Part shown: positions 1 to 7,329 of the stretch, in pieces | Layout: each line of letters opens with the position of its first letter | Position numbering within the stretch: position 1 is the first letter of the stretch | From: Pseudobdellovibrionaceae bacterium | GTDB lineage: Bacteria; Bdellovibrionota; Bdellovibrionia; Bdellovibrionales; Bdellovibrionaceae | Reading direction: 5' to 3' | Length of the DNA stretch: 34,564 bases | Assembly: GCA_021731025.1 (NCBI GenBank) | Contig: JAKFYD010000068.1 | Span: 1-34,564 of the forward strand | Notes under the pieces: model-generated | Told to the model about the DNA's origin: nothing | The model's database searches: none | What the model saw: only the letters and a program-made list of their open reading frames with translations | Program-made: the position numbers and the translations under genes

Positions 1-297
1 ATGTTCATTGGAAATAAAAAGACAGTTTTGAATCTGTTCACTGAGGAATTGTTTAAAGGTTTTATTGGCGGTCATTCAATTACAGATACTATCCAGTCGA
101 ACGAAGTCTTATTTTCCATTGGAGCAGTTTCCCCGAGAGAGGTTGATGACATGGCTCAAAAGGCAGTCGACGCGGGTGGCGCTCTTTACGCAAAACCTGG
201 CTATAAGGATGGCTGGATGTACGGGTGTGGTTTTACTGATCTCGATGGGCATCGCTGGAATGTGTTGTATATGGACATGAGCAAAATGCCTCGATAA
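1..297 (+). CDS. VOC (glyoxalase/bleomycin-resistance-like) protein, 5' partial
   Basis: This is the C-terminal part of a vicinal oxygen chelate fold protein. The segment DLDGHRWNVLYMD near the end is the usual last beta-strand motif of the PhnB/glyoxalase-like group, and VSPREVDDMAQKAVDAGG is the typical preceding helix. Family members are about 130-140 residues; only 98 are seen and the first betaalpha-betabetabeta half is incomplete, so the gene most likely begins before the window even though an ATG sits at base 1. The substrate cannot be read from the sequence. It heads a run of small accessory enzymes in the same direction. Confidence 0.75.
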   Translation: MFIGNKKTVLNLFTEELFKGFIGGHSITDTIQSNEVLFSIGAVSPREVDDMAQKAVDAGGALYAKPGYKDGWMYGCGFTDLDGHRWNVLYMDMSKMPR

Positions 298-374
298 TAA
301 TAGGAAGGACGATATCCAATAAGTTTAATAACGCTAATCTGCCGGTTTATCCTGGCGCACGGAGGAAGTTAACC

Positions 375-914
375 ATGATCAAAAAAATTCTAGCAGGCCT
401 TGGGTTTATATTGGCAATTTTTGTTATCGTCGCTGCTTTGAGACCCGAGGACTACCTCATCAAAAGAGATATTTCAATAAGTGCGAACCCAGAGATCATT
501 TTCCCGTTTCTAGTGAACGCAAAGAGTGCTGATTCATGGATGCCGTGGAAAGAGCATGATCCACAGGTCAAAAACACTTATTCTGGTCCCGAAGAAGGAG
601 TTGGATCTACATCTCACTGGGAAAGTCCTGGGCAGATGGGAACTGGAAAAGCTGAAGTTGTTGAAGCAATCTTAAATAAATCTGTGAAAACTAAAATTAC
701 CTACACGAAACCAATGGTGATGAACCAAGATTCTGAATTTATACTTAATCCAGAAGGTGACAGCACCAAAATGACTTGGACCGTGACCGGAAAACAACCG
801 TTTTTCGCAAGGTTGATGTGTACTTTGATGTTTATGAATATGGACAAGTATGTCGGTGGCATGTTTGAGCAAGGACTTGCAAAGTTAAAAGCCATCGTTG
901 AAGCGCAAAAATGA
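375..914 (+). CDS. SRPBCC family (polyketide cyclase-like) protein with N-terminal membrane anchor
   Basis: The 179-residue product begins with a hydrophobic segment (about residues 5-22, KILAGLGFILAIFVIVAAL) that should act as a signal anchor. A START-like/SRPBCC ligand-binding domain follows: I(S/K)ANPEIIFPFLVNAKSADSW near residues 34-54, then a central sheet, and a long C-terminal helix (MFEQGLAKLKAIVE). These proteins bind hydrophobic ligands; the ligand here is unknown. A strong GGAGG ribosome-binding site precedes the ATG. It is followed after 30 bases by a second SRPBCC gene and the two are probably cotranscribed. Confidence 0.8.
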   Translation: MIKKILAGLGFILAIFVIVAALRPEDYLIKRDISISANPEIIFPFLVNAKSADSWMPWKEHDPQVKNTYSGPEEGVGSTSHWESPGQMGTGKAEVVEAILNKSVKTKITYTKPMVMNQDSEFILNPEGDSTKMTWTVTGKQPFFARLMCTLMFMNMDKYVGGMFEQGLAKLKAIVEAQK

Positions 915-944
915 GTTTAAAGCGAAGATACATTCGGAGGTAAA

Positions 945-1433
945 ATGGAAATTGAAATTAAAATTGATCCGAAACTAGATTTGGTTTTTGAACGAGCAAC
1001 TACTATTCCAGTTGAAAAACTATGGAAGGGTTGGACCCATCCCGAGACTCTCATGAAATGGTTTTGTCCTAAGCCTTGGCGAGTCACAGATTGTCGAATT
1101 AATCTTCGCGCTGGAGGAGAATTCTTTAATGTCATGGAAGGACCCAATGGTGAAAAAGTGGATAACCATGGCTGTTACCTTGAAGTCGTTGAAAATAGAA
1201 AACTAGTTTGGACTGGAATGATGACTAAAGGGTTTCGACCAGCTCCGGCTAATCCAATGGGATTTCATTTTGTCGGCACAATTCTTTTCAATAAAACTGA
1301 TAAGGGCACATCATACAAAGCCATCGTTGCACACGCCGACGAAGAAGGCCGCAAGAAACATGAGACTATGGGTTTTCAAGAAGGCTGGGGCAAAGCTTTT
1401 GATCAATTGGTTGAATTAATGGGAGGCAAATAA
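945..1433 (+). CDS. SRPBCC / AHSA1-like domain protein
   Basis: The 162-residue protein has the AHSA1 (activator of Hsp90 ATPase C-terminal-like) pattern: VFERATTIPVEKLWKGWTHPE at the start, then KWFCPKPWRVTDCRINLRAGGEF, and a C-terminal GFQEGWGKAFDQL helix. The bacterial family is a stand-alone START-like domain without demonstrated Hsp90 function and is often linked to small-molecule binding. A clear GGAGGT ribosome-binding site precedes the ATG. The stop is only two bases before the DUF1428 gene, so the two are almost certainly one transcript. Confidence 0.85.
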   Translation: MEIEIKIDPKLDLVFERATTIPVEKLWKGWTHPETLMKWFCPKPWRVTDCRINLRAGGEFFNVMEGPNGEKVDNHGCYLEVVENRKLVWTGMMTKGFRPAPANPMGFHFVGTILFNKTDKGTSYKAIVAHADEEGRKKHETMGFQEGWGKAFDQLVELMGGK

Positions 1434-1435
1434 GA

Positions 1436-1795
1436 ATGTCAAAATATGTCGATGGCTACGTGATACCAATCAAAAAGAAGAACGTAAAAGCCTACATGAA
1501 AATGGCCACCCTAGGATGCAAGCTGTGGATGGAGCATGGAGCCCTTGATTACTATGAATGCATCGGTGACGACCTAAATGTAAAATGGGGACTACCCTTT
1601 CCCAAGATGTGTAAACTCAAAAAAGATGAAACTCTTGTTTTTGCTTTCGTTGTTTTTAAGTCAAAAAAACACAGAGTCTCAGTAAACGCTAAAGTTCATA
1701 AAGACCCTCGTATGAATATGGAGGAGGTTAAAATGCCATTTGATATAAAACGATTTGCAATGGGTGGATTTAATGCCCTTGTGTATGCGAAGTAG
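1436..1795 (+). CDS. DUF1428 family protein
   Basis: The 119-residue protein matches the DUF1428 pattern by eye: YVDGYVIPIKKKNVKAY at the start, MEHGALDYYECIGDDLN in the middle, VVFKSKKHRVSVNAKVHKDPR, and a terminal FDIKRFAMGGFNALV. The family has a dimeric alpha/beta barrel-like ferredoxin fold and no established biochemical role. Its ribosome-binding site (GGGAGG) lies inside the last codons of the preceding AHSA1-like gene, implying translational coupling. DUF1428 and AHSA1-like genes are often neighbours. Confidence 0.85.
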   Translation: MSKYVDGYVIPIKKKNVKAYMKMATLGCKLWMEHGALDYYECIGDDLNVKWGLPFPKMCKLKKDETLVFAFVVFKSKKHRVSVNAKVHKDPRMNMEEVKMPFDIKRFAMGGFNALVYAK

Positions 1796-1816
1796 ATCTC
1801 ATTTTGAGACTCGGCA

Positions 1817-1837
1817 GTTTCGCATGGAGAAACTTGA
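1817..1837 (+). repeat. Dispersed GTTTCGCA imperfect palindrome, copy A
   Basis: GTTTCGCATGGAGAAACTTGA reads as inverted GTTTC/GAAAC arms around a short spacer. Including the flanking CA it matches copy C (7640) at 19 of 20 positions. It lies in the 61-base gap before the VOC gene at 1857. A related right half (GAGAAACTTGAT) recurs at about 2265-2277 before the next VOC gene. It could be a recombination core site, a REP-like element or a regulatory site; the sequence does not decide. Confidence 0.55.
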
Positions 1838-1856
1838 TTTGGTTTAAGGGGCCTAA

Positions 1857-2243
1857 ATGAAAAAGTTCAAACCTGAAAGATATACCACCGTATCACCATA
1901 CTTAATTGTCAGTAACTGTGCTGGAACCATCAAGTTTTTGCAAAACGTATTCGGAGCAACCTTATTAAGAAGTTTTACTGATGCCGATGGAAGACTAATG
2001 CATGCTGAGGTTCGACTAGACGACACTGTAATTATGCTTGCGGACTCAACGCCTGAGTGGCCGCCAATACCTTCTTATGTTCATGTATACGTCGATGACG
2101 TTGACTCTATATATTCCAGCGCAATTCAGTTCGGTGCGACCTCGGTACAGCAACCGGTAAAGAAGCAAGACGAAGACAAAAGGGGTGGCGTTAAAGACAT
2201 TGGTGGGACAACTTGGTGGATTGCAACTCGTATTGGTCCCTAA
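1857..2243 (+). CDS. VOC family (PhnB/glyoxalase-like) protein
   Basis: The 128-residue protein has the VOC betaalphabetabetabeta repeat. The first half is TVSPYLIVSNCAGTIKFLQNVFGATLLRSF, continuing with LMHAEVRLDDTVIMLADS. The second half is YVHVYVDDVDSIYSSAIQFGATSVQQP. The end (DKRGGVKDIGGTTWWIATRI) fits the PhnB-like group that ends in FxDPxGxxWxIAT, although the usual DPFGH stretch is altered to DIGGT. A metal-ligand His is visible at MHAE and the usual Glu near the end is not obvious, so catalytic activity is uncertain. The ATG is preceded by AAGGGG. Confidence 0.85.
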   Translation: MKKFKPERYTTVSPYLIVSNCAGTIKFLQNVFGATLLRSFTDADGRLMHAEVRLDDTVIMLADSTPEWPPIPSYVHVYVDDVDSIYSSAIQFGATSVQQPVKKQDEDKRGGVKDIGGTTWWIATRIGP

Positions 2244-2330
2244 TAATCAATAAGGATTGAGCAAAGAGAAACTTGATATTGAAATGAAGCGGCTAGGATT
2301 GGAATCTTCCTAGATGAAAAGGGGTAAAAG

Positions 2331-2702
2331 GTGAAACGTAATTCAGTTGGATGGTTTGAGATCTATGTTGAAGATATGGACCGAGCGAAGAAATTCTATG
2401 AGTCAGTTTTTGGAGTCACACTTCAGAAACTAGAAAGTCCTGGGATAGAAATGTGGTCCTTCCCGATGGATTCAAATTCCTATGGGGCACCGGGAGCCTT
2501 AGTTAAGATGCCTGGTTTTCCAGTAGGTCAAAATAGTGTGTTAGTTTATTTTACCAGCGACGACTGTTCGATTGAAGAAAAGAAAGTCAAAGATCTCGGC
2601 GGTAAGGTCGAGAAGACTAAATTTTCAATTGGTGAATATGGATTCATTAGCTTGGTCTATGATACCGAAGGTAACATGTTTGGTATTCACTCGATGAAGT
2701 AA
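2331..2702 (+). CDS. VOC family protein
   Basis: The 123-residue protein has the pattern VGWFEIYVEDMDRAKKFYESVFGV at the start and ends YGFISLVYDTEGNMFGIHS, which is typical of the VOC subgroup annotated as glyoxalase or extradiol-dioxygenase-like. The start is GTG, supported by AAAAGGGG eight bases upstream. It lies 12 bases before the YdeI-like gene. The 87-base gap before it carries a half copy of the GTTTCGCA/GAGAAACTTGAT motif. Confidence 0.88.
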   Translation: MKRNSVGWFEIYVEDMDRAKKFYESVFGVTLQKLESPGIEMWSFPMDSNSYGAPGALVKMPGFPVGQNSVLVYFTSDDCSIEEKKVKDLGGKVEKTKFSIGEYGFISLVYDTEGNMFGIHSMK

Positions 2703-2714
2703 GGTAGGCCACTT

Positions 2715-3212
2715 ATGATTAAAACAGGTAAGAGTCTATCATTTCAATCCAAACTTGAGAATTGGGCCGAAGGCATGGACTACTGTGCCATTGCTGTTCC
2801 CTCAAAAGTCACAAAAATATTGGGAACGAAAAAGGCAGTGCTTGTAATGGCAAGTATCAATGGTTGTGAGCCATTTCAAGTGAGTCTTTTCCCGGCTGGT
2901 GAAGGTAAGCACTTCATCAGAGTGCGAGCAAAGGTTCGAAAGCAAGCTGGTCTTCAAGAAGGTGATAGGGTCAAAGTGCAAATTACAGTTCTTGATCGGG
3001 ATAAAGTAGATCTGCCGGATGATCTTGTATCGGCTTTAAAAGCTGAAGGTGCTTTGAGCGATTTTAACGCACTTACCCCGGGCAAGAAAAATTACGCTGT
3101 TAGAAAAATCAATGACGTGTCTAAGCCAGAAACAAGAAAAAAACGAATAGCTGAGGCAGTTGAATTAGCTCAACAAGAAGCAGAGAAAAAGTTGAATCGT
3201 AAGAAAAGATAA
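2715..3212 (+). CDS. DUF1905 / YdeI-OmdA-type protein
   Basis: The 165-residue protein combines an N-terminal DUF1905 beta-barrel-like domain (about residues 10-95: KLENWAEGMDYCAIAVPSKV, then FQVSLFPAGEGKHFIRVRAKVRKQAGLQEGDRVKVQITV) with a C-terminal bacteriocin-protection (YdeI/OmdA) helical tail (LSDFNALTPGKKNYAVRKIN, then KPETRKKRIAEAVELA). The biochemical role of this fusion is not established. The last 15 residues are strongly basic. It is the final gene of the plus-strand accessory set and faces the GFA gene. Confidence 0.85.
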   Translation: MIKTGKSLSFQSKLENWAEGMDYCAIAVPSKVTKILGTKKAVLVMASINGCEPFQVSLFPAGEGKHFIRVRAKVRKQAGLQEGDRVKVQITVLDRDKVDLPDDLVSALKAEGALSDFNALTPGKKNYAVRKINDVSKPETRKKRIAEAVELAQQEAEKKLNRKKR

Positions 3213-3231
3213 TTGTTTAGTTTTTGTTGGA

Positions 3232-3633
3232 TTACTTCTGCGGAGGATACCTGTCGAACTCTGGTAGCGTATGAGTATTTTTCATCCATCCAATTCGTTC
3301 GGCCACTTGAATATGAGCACGTACTTGGACCGCATCAGGATTGTCATAGGTTGCACTTTGAATATCAACAATACCTGGCAACATCTTCTCGTTGTAATAA
3401 AAAATTCCAGTCCCACAATCACCACAAAAATGTCGTCTACCATTTTCTGATGAAGCATAAACTTTTAAAGAACCTTTGATAAGTTTTGCCGCAGAGGCAG
3501 GGTACATTGTCCAGCTGACCATTGGAGCTCCTGCATGACGACGGCAATCAGTACAGTGACAAAGAGCATGAGTGATAGCAACACCCGTAACTTGATATCG
3601 GATCGCTCCGCAATGACATCCACCTTCGATCAT
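3232..3633 (-). CDS. GFA family (glutathione-dependent formaldehyde-activating-like) zinc protein
   Basis: The 133-residue protein carries the full GFA cysteine set: C6 and C8 (GGCHCGAIRY), C25, C27 and C30 (LCHCTDCRRHAGAP), and C70 and C73 (FCGDCGTGIFY). These bind two zinc ions in the CENP-V/GFA fold. Most members are not true formaldehyde-activating enzymes and their substrates are unknown. A GGGGAG ribosome-binding site precedes the ATG. It is convergent with the DUF1905 gene (19 bases between stops). Confidence 0.92.
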   Translation of the reverse strand: MIEGGCHCGAIRYQVTGVAITHALCHCTDCRRHAGAPMVSWTMYPASAAKLIKGSLKVYASSENGRRHFCGDCGTGIFYYNEKMLPGIVDIQSATYDNPDAVQVRAHIQVAERIGWMKNTHTLPEFDRYPPQK

Positions 3634-3717
3634 TTTAGACTCCCCTGTAGAAACCAGAACTCACTTTACAACTGGACGTAAAAATGGGTCAAGGATTCCG
3701 GTTGACGTAAGATCCAA

Positions 3718-3735
3718 GTTTCTCCCGTGCGAAAC
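3718..3735 (-). repeat. Dispersed GTTTCGCA imperfect palindrome, copy B (candidate island end)
   Basis: On the minus strand this reads GTTTCGCACGGGAGAAAC followed by TTGGAT, and it begins at the base directly after the integrase stop codon (3736-3738). It matches copy A (1817) apart from one substitution and one inserted G in the spacer. Inverted 5-base arms around a 6-8 base spacer are what a tyrosine recombinase core site looks like. Placement against the integrase makes an attachment-site role plausible, but this is inference. Confidence 0.5.
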
Positions 3736-5004
3736 CTATTCCAACAACTCAATCCTCTGCCGTCTCTTCTTAGCCGTCCGAACCGATTGCTCATAAATGT
3801 GTGTATATCGAGCTGTAGTCTCTGCTCGAGAGTGCCCCAACCAATATTTTGCTAAAACAAAATCACGGGTATTGCCAACGAGCTCAGTGCACCTCGTGTG
3901 ACGGCAACAGTGATAGCTTTTCTGTTTGAATTTAGTCTTCTCATAGGCCTTTCTCAGCTCTACCGCCGCCATCGTTGAGGTTAGGTCCTCAAATAAAACG
4001 TAGTCTTTCAAATTCGGACCGTACTTTTTTTGTTTAAACTTAGCTTCTTGAATTTTATATAGTTTCACCAGTGCATTGAATAAGCCCTTATCGATAATTG
4101 GAATCAGTCGGTTGTGCTTCTCGTGAATAGCCTTTTTACTTTTTAGTGGCTTTCGAGGGATTGAACCATTTGAGAGGCGATTTCTGATTTTGTAGGCAGG
4201 TTGGCTTTCTAAAACGACATATCCGCAATAATCGATCCCGTGGTCATTGAGTGCTTTGTTTAGAACCGAATCACCAATTTCACCGGTGAACAAATCGTCC
4301 ATCGAAAGGCCATAGATTTCATTGAACCTCATCCCGGTGTAATAGGCAGCTTGAAAGAAGGTGGCCACCAATGGGTTTGTATCTAGGAGAATTCCATAAA
4401 TGTTGTTGAACTCATCTTTTGAAATCAAAGCGTCAGCCGACCTCATGTTGATTTTGGAGGCCGGGAATCCAGTCATCTTGTAAACGTTGGACTTATCCAT
4501 AAGGTTCCTGGTCTTCAGAAAATCAAGAAATGTATTTAGGGTTTTGATACAGTGGTTCATCGTTGAGTAGGCAATATTTCGTTTTGGACTCGTTACCGTT
4601 TGCGCTTCTTTTTCCAGCCAATCGCGATAGTCCTCAAAGTGAAGAGACCAATTGTTTGGGTTGTTTGATTTTTTAACTTCAAGAAAAAATGGCATCACAT
4701 AATGCTCTAGATAAAACTGGGTGTTCTTCCAAGAGTTAGGTTGAGTCCTTTTGCAACTCTCAATATACCGTTCGGACAGTTCATTAAATTTATAGTACTG
4801 AGTCTTCCATTGAAGTCGGCGTAGAATGCGAGTCTTTGCACTGTCGCGAATCGCCTCATTGGCTCGATCCCACTCTTGGGCTTCTTGCAGATTTTTGAAA
4901 GTTGGGTGTGAGTCTTTCTTTAAACGAACCCGTCTTTCACCATCCCAAAATACAATTGAATAATACACTTCGCCCTGGGTTCTTTTTCTTATTTCAACAG
5001 CCAT
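3736..5004 (-). CDS. Tyrosine recombinase / phage-type integrase
   Basis: The 422-residue protein has an N-terminal AP2-like arm-binding stretch (residues 1-60), a SAM-like core-binding domain (about 75-170, ending SYSTMNHCIKTLNTFLDFLK-like) and a catalytic domain. Visible active-site residues are R226 (YYTGMRFNEI), H365 and R368 (HCCRHT), H391 (WLGHSRAET) and the nucleophile Y400 (TARYTHIYEQ). It should integrate and excise a mobile element. The ATG is preceded by GAGGT. A GTTTCGCA-type palindrome abuts its stop codon and a second recombinase lies 7 kb away (12081), marking this as a mobile region. Confidence 0.95.
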   Translation of the reverse strand: MAVEIRKRTQGEVYYSIVFWDGERRVRLKKDSHPTFKNLQEAQEWDRANEAIRDSAKTRILRRLQWKTQYYKFNELSERYIESCKRTQPNSWKNTQFYLEHYVMPFFLEVKKSNNPNNWSLHFEDYRDWLEKEAQTVTSPKRNIAYSTMNHCIKTLNTFLDFLKTRNLMDKSNVYKMTGFPASKINMRSADALISKDEFNNIYGILLDTNPLVATFFQAAYYTGMRFNEIYGLSMDDLFTGEIGDSVLNKALNDHGIDYCGYVVLESQPAYKIRNRLSNGSIPRKPLKSKKAIHEKHNRLIPIIDKGLFNALVKLYKIQEAKFKQKKYGPNLKDYVLFEDLTSTMAAVELRKAYEKTKFKQKSYHCCRHTRCTELVGNTRDFVLAKYWLGHSRAETTARYTHIYEQSVRTAKKRRQRIELLE

Positions 5005-5006
5005 AA

Positions 5007-5198
5007 GTACCTCACATTCAAATTCAATTTTATCGAGGTTCAGAGCTTTTGTACGCGGTGGAAGTTGAACCCATTGACGGCATCAATTCGGATCAGCCTT
5101 GCATCACAATGATGTGTGTTGCAGTCACCATGGATGACGTGGCTCCCGTGATCAACAGACTCAACTTTTCTGCGTACCTCGACCTACCTACAGCTTAA
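5007..5198 (+). pseudogene. Coding-like gene fragment beside the integrase
   Basis: An open frame runs from just after an in-frame TAA (5004-5006) to a TAA at 5196-5198 without a plausible start codon near its beginning. The product includes ELLYAVEVEPIDGINSDQ and CITMMCVAVTMDDVAPVINR, whose composition and codon use look like real protein. Earliest ATG codons are in the middle of the frame. I read it as the C-terminal remnant of a gene cut by integration or deletion. The family is not recognised. It could also be chance. Confidence 0.4.
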
Positions 5199-5271
5199 AA
5201 TTAGATATGTCGGAAAGTTGGTTACGCTTATCGTAAATCAGAAGAATAAACCTATTTTCAAAGACAAACTT

Positions 5272-5574
5272 ATGGAGATGAAGAAGGAAATTAAATTGTC
5301 ACAGGTTTTACAACGAGAGCTGAAAGGTAAAGTCATATCTCGTGTGGCCAAAGAAGTTGGTATCAGCGTGAGCATTCTTCATGACTGGTATTCTTCTTCA
5401 AGAAAGCCATCGGCTAAAAACATGTGGCATCTTAAAAAGCTAGCCGACCATTTAGGAATGACTTTGGAGCAGATATTATTTGATGAAAAAAGTGAAAAGC
5501 AAACGATCAGCACGACAACCTTCAGCGATCGTGGGGTTCAGTACCGGGTCAACATTGAAAAGATAAAGGGGTAA
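5272..5574 (+). CDS. Small helix-turn-helix (Cro/XRE-like) regulator
   Basis: A short DNA-binding protein with a lambda-repressor-like helix-turn-helix: GKVISRVAKEVGISVSILHDWYSSSRKPSAKN, then HLKKLADHLGMTLEQILF. The start is uncertain: the frame is open from a TTG at 5218, but ATG at 5272 or 5278 places the domain at the usual distance from the N-terminus and no candidate has a good ribosome-binding site. The stop is followed after three bases by the secreted-protein gene at 5578, and the ribosome-binding site of that gene lies in its last codons, so it probably regulates or at least heads the cargo operon 5272-8014. Confidence 0.75.
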   Translation: MEMKKEIKLSQVLQRELKGKVISRVAKEVGISVSILHDWYSSSRKPSAKNMWHLKKLADHLGMTLEQILFDEKSEKQTISTTTFSDRGVQYRVNIEKIKG

Positions 5575-5577
5575 GTT

Positions 5578-6177
5578 ATGAAGGAAATTTTACTTTTAAC
5601 ATTGTTCATTTCTCAACCAGCGTTTTGCTGGATTATAAAAAACCAAGAAGGGAAATGTTCAGATGGCGGCGAGTCTTTTAGTCCGGAAAGCTACCTAAAT
5701 TCCTCTTTGGCTAAGTGTACGAAGGTTTCTGAAGGCAAACTGAAGACCGTTTTGAATTGCAAAGCTCGTGTTGCAGCAATGGACGGGATAACATCTTTCT
5801 ACCAATCCATGGAAGACTGCAAGAAAGATGGCGGCATACATGACAGCAAGAAAAGTCAGATGGTAAAGGAGAAGTGGAAGAAGAATTACGACTCCAAATT
5901 ATGGTCGCTAACAAAGTTGAGTTGCCCAAAGACAGAAACTGACTGTAGCCAAAGTGCGGTAAAGACCAACGAGTTCATTCAGACTATGAAGCCGGTTTAT
6001 GAAGGAAAGGGTTATAACTGCGCCAGTACGTTTGATGTAATATTGAATACGGAAACACCTCCAGATAGCTTTAAGATGTCATTCATTTGCATGAATCCAA
6101 CCGACATATGTACATCCTCGGTCTTTTGGTTTGAAACAGAAAAGGAATGCCGGGAATTTAAGAAAGAGTCGAAGTAA
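5578..6177 (+). CDS. Secreted Cys-rich hypothetical protein
   Basis: The 199-residue product starts with a short signal peptide (MKEILLLTLFISQPAFC, likely cleaved near residue 17) and contains about a dozen cysteines spread along the chain (for example KCSDGG, KCTKVS, LNCKAR, DCKKDGG, LSCPKTETDCSQ, CASTF, FICMNPTDIC, KECREF). That spacing suggests a disulfide-bonded periplasmic or extracellular protein. No family is recognised. It has a good AAGGGG ribosome-binding site, is tightly linked to the upstream HTH gene, and is followed by the outer-membrane protein gene after 39 bases. Confidence 0.75.
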   Translation: MKEILLLTLFISQPAFCWIIKNQEGKCSDGGESFSPESYLNSSLAKCTKVSEGKLKTVLNCKARVAAMDGITSFYQSMEDCKKDGGIHDSKKSQMVKEKWKKNYDSKLWSLTKLSCPKTETDCSQSAVKTNEFIQTMKPVYEGKGYNCASTFDVILNTETPPDSFKMSFICMNPTDICTSSVFWFETEKECREFKKESK

Positions 6178-6216
6178 GATTTTTGGTTGAGAAATAATGA
6201 GTGGAGGAATTTAAGC

Positions 6217-7329
6217 TTGAAAGTAAGGTTATTCACTCTACTTATGTTTATCTTCGCAAGCGCAGCCCACGCTCAATGGTTGTGTCGAGATGCTTCGTCA
6301 ATAAGATCCGGACAAACTATTACAGCCTGCGGAGTAGGCCAGTCCCAGTCATTAGAAGATGCCAGATCTAAATCTAGAGAAAGTGCCATTGAAGAGTTCA
6401 AGCGAATCTGCAATGAGTCAGCTGATTGTTTTGAATTTGACTACACCATCAATCCAAAGCGAACTGACTGCGAAATCAAAAGCAACATTCATACTTGCTA
6501 CCGTGCTTTAGATTTTGAAATTGGCACCAGGAAAAGAAAGTCAATTTCACTTGATACCAATGAGCTTGAGTCTGAGCTCAAGAATCGCAATCAAGAAATT
6601 CAAGCTATCCAAAACCGCATTGAAAAGATAAATCAAATAAAACAGTCAGAGCAAGAAGCTGAGTCAAAAAAGCAAGAGCTTCGGGAACTCGAATCAAGTT
6701 TAAATAAAAAGGAAGCTGAAGCTGTTAAGCTCGAAGACTTAAATTCTAAGGATACCATTGAGTCCGGTGGTTATAGATACCTTCACCAAATCTATAAAAA
6801 TAGCATCAAGGTTTCATTTCATTATTGGGCATCTAAACTCACATCGACATCACAAAACGACATCATGTGGCTGGCGGCCTACGAGAAAAGGCCATACGGC
6901 TGGCTCGGGTTTCAAATTTATGGTGGATTTGGTAGAGGTAATCTGCCCGATCAAAAGACGGATGATTCGGTGCCGACCATGGGTCCATCCAGCTCAACCC
7001 AGAACTACAATGGATCCGTGGCATACTTGGATCTAGGCTTGGGCCTTTTGGTGTATCCTGGGTGGCGTGGGGTCTATTTAAAATCAGATCTGGGCATCAT
7101 CAACGGTCGCAAGGAATCCTACACGGTGAGCTATAACGGCGCAGGTGTTGGTACTCCTCAAAAAAATGAGTCCAAATTCTCAGCAAGTTACGTCGGTGCT
7201 CATATTGGATTTGATACTCGTGATGATAAAAAAGGTTGGGGTGTATATTTCGAGTTGGGTGCTAGAAAAGTAAGTGACCAATCAAATCCAGGATTCATGG
7301 GCGGCCTTGGGGTCAATTATGGATTCTAA
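6217..7329 (+). CDS. Outer-membrane protein: periplasmic coiled coil plus C-terminal beta-barrel
   Basis: I chose the TTG at 6217 because GGAGG lies nine bases upstream and it gives a clean signal peptide (MKVRLFTLLMFIFASAAHA/QW). An in-frame TTG at 6187 would put extra polar residues before it. The mature protein has a Cys-containing N-terminal domain (to about residue 110), a Glu/Lys/Gln-rich coiled coil (about 115-185; LESELKNRNQEIQAIQNRIE), then alternating amphipathic strands (GWLGFQIYGGFGRGN, VAYLDLGLGLLVYPGW, ASYVGAHIGFDTRDD) ending GGLGVNYGF with the terminal Phe typical of beta-barrels. Family not recognised; lipoprotein features are absent. Confidence 0.8.
   Translation: MKVRLFTLLMFIFASAAHAQWLCRDASSIRSGQTITACGVGQSQSLEDARSKSRESAIEEFKRICNESADCFEFDYTINPKRTDCEIKSNIHTCYRALDFEIGTRKRKSISLDTNELESELKNRNQEIQAIQNRIEKINQIKQSEQEAESKKQELRELESSLNKKEAEAVKLEDLNSKDTIESGGYRYLHQIYKNSIKVSFHYWASKLTSTSQNDIMWLAAYEKRPYGWLGFQIYGGFGRGNLPDQKTDDSVPTMGPSSSTQNYNGSVAYLDLGLGLLVYPGWRGVYLKSDLGIINGRKESYTVSYNGAGVGTPQKNESKFSASYVGAHIGFDTRDDKKGWGVYFELGARKVSDQSNPGFMGGLGVNYGF

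Noticed and set aside
298-374. Possible integron attC site between the first two genes (TAAC...GTTA ends)
   Set aside because: The 7-base ends do not fit RYYYAAC/GTTRRRY and the GTTAACC is explained as part of the ribosome-binding region of the SRPBCC gene.
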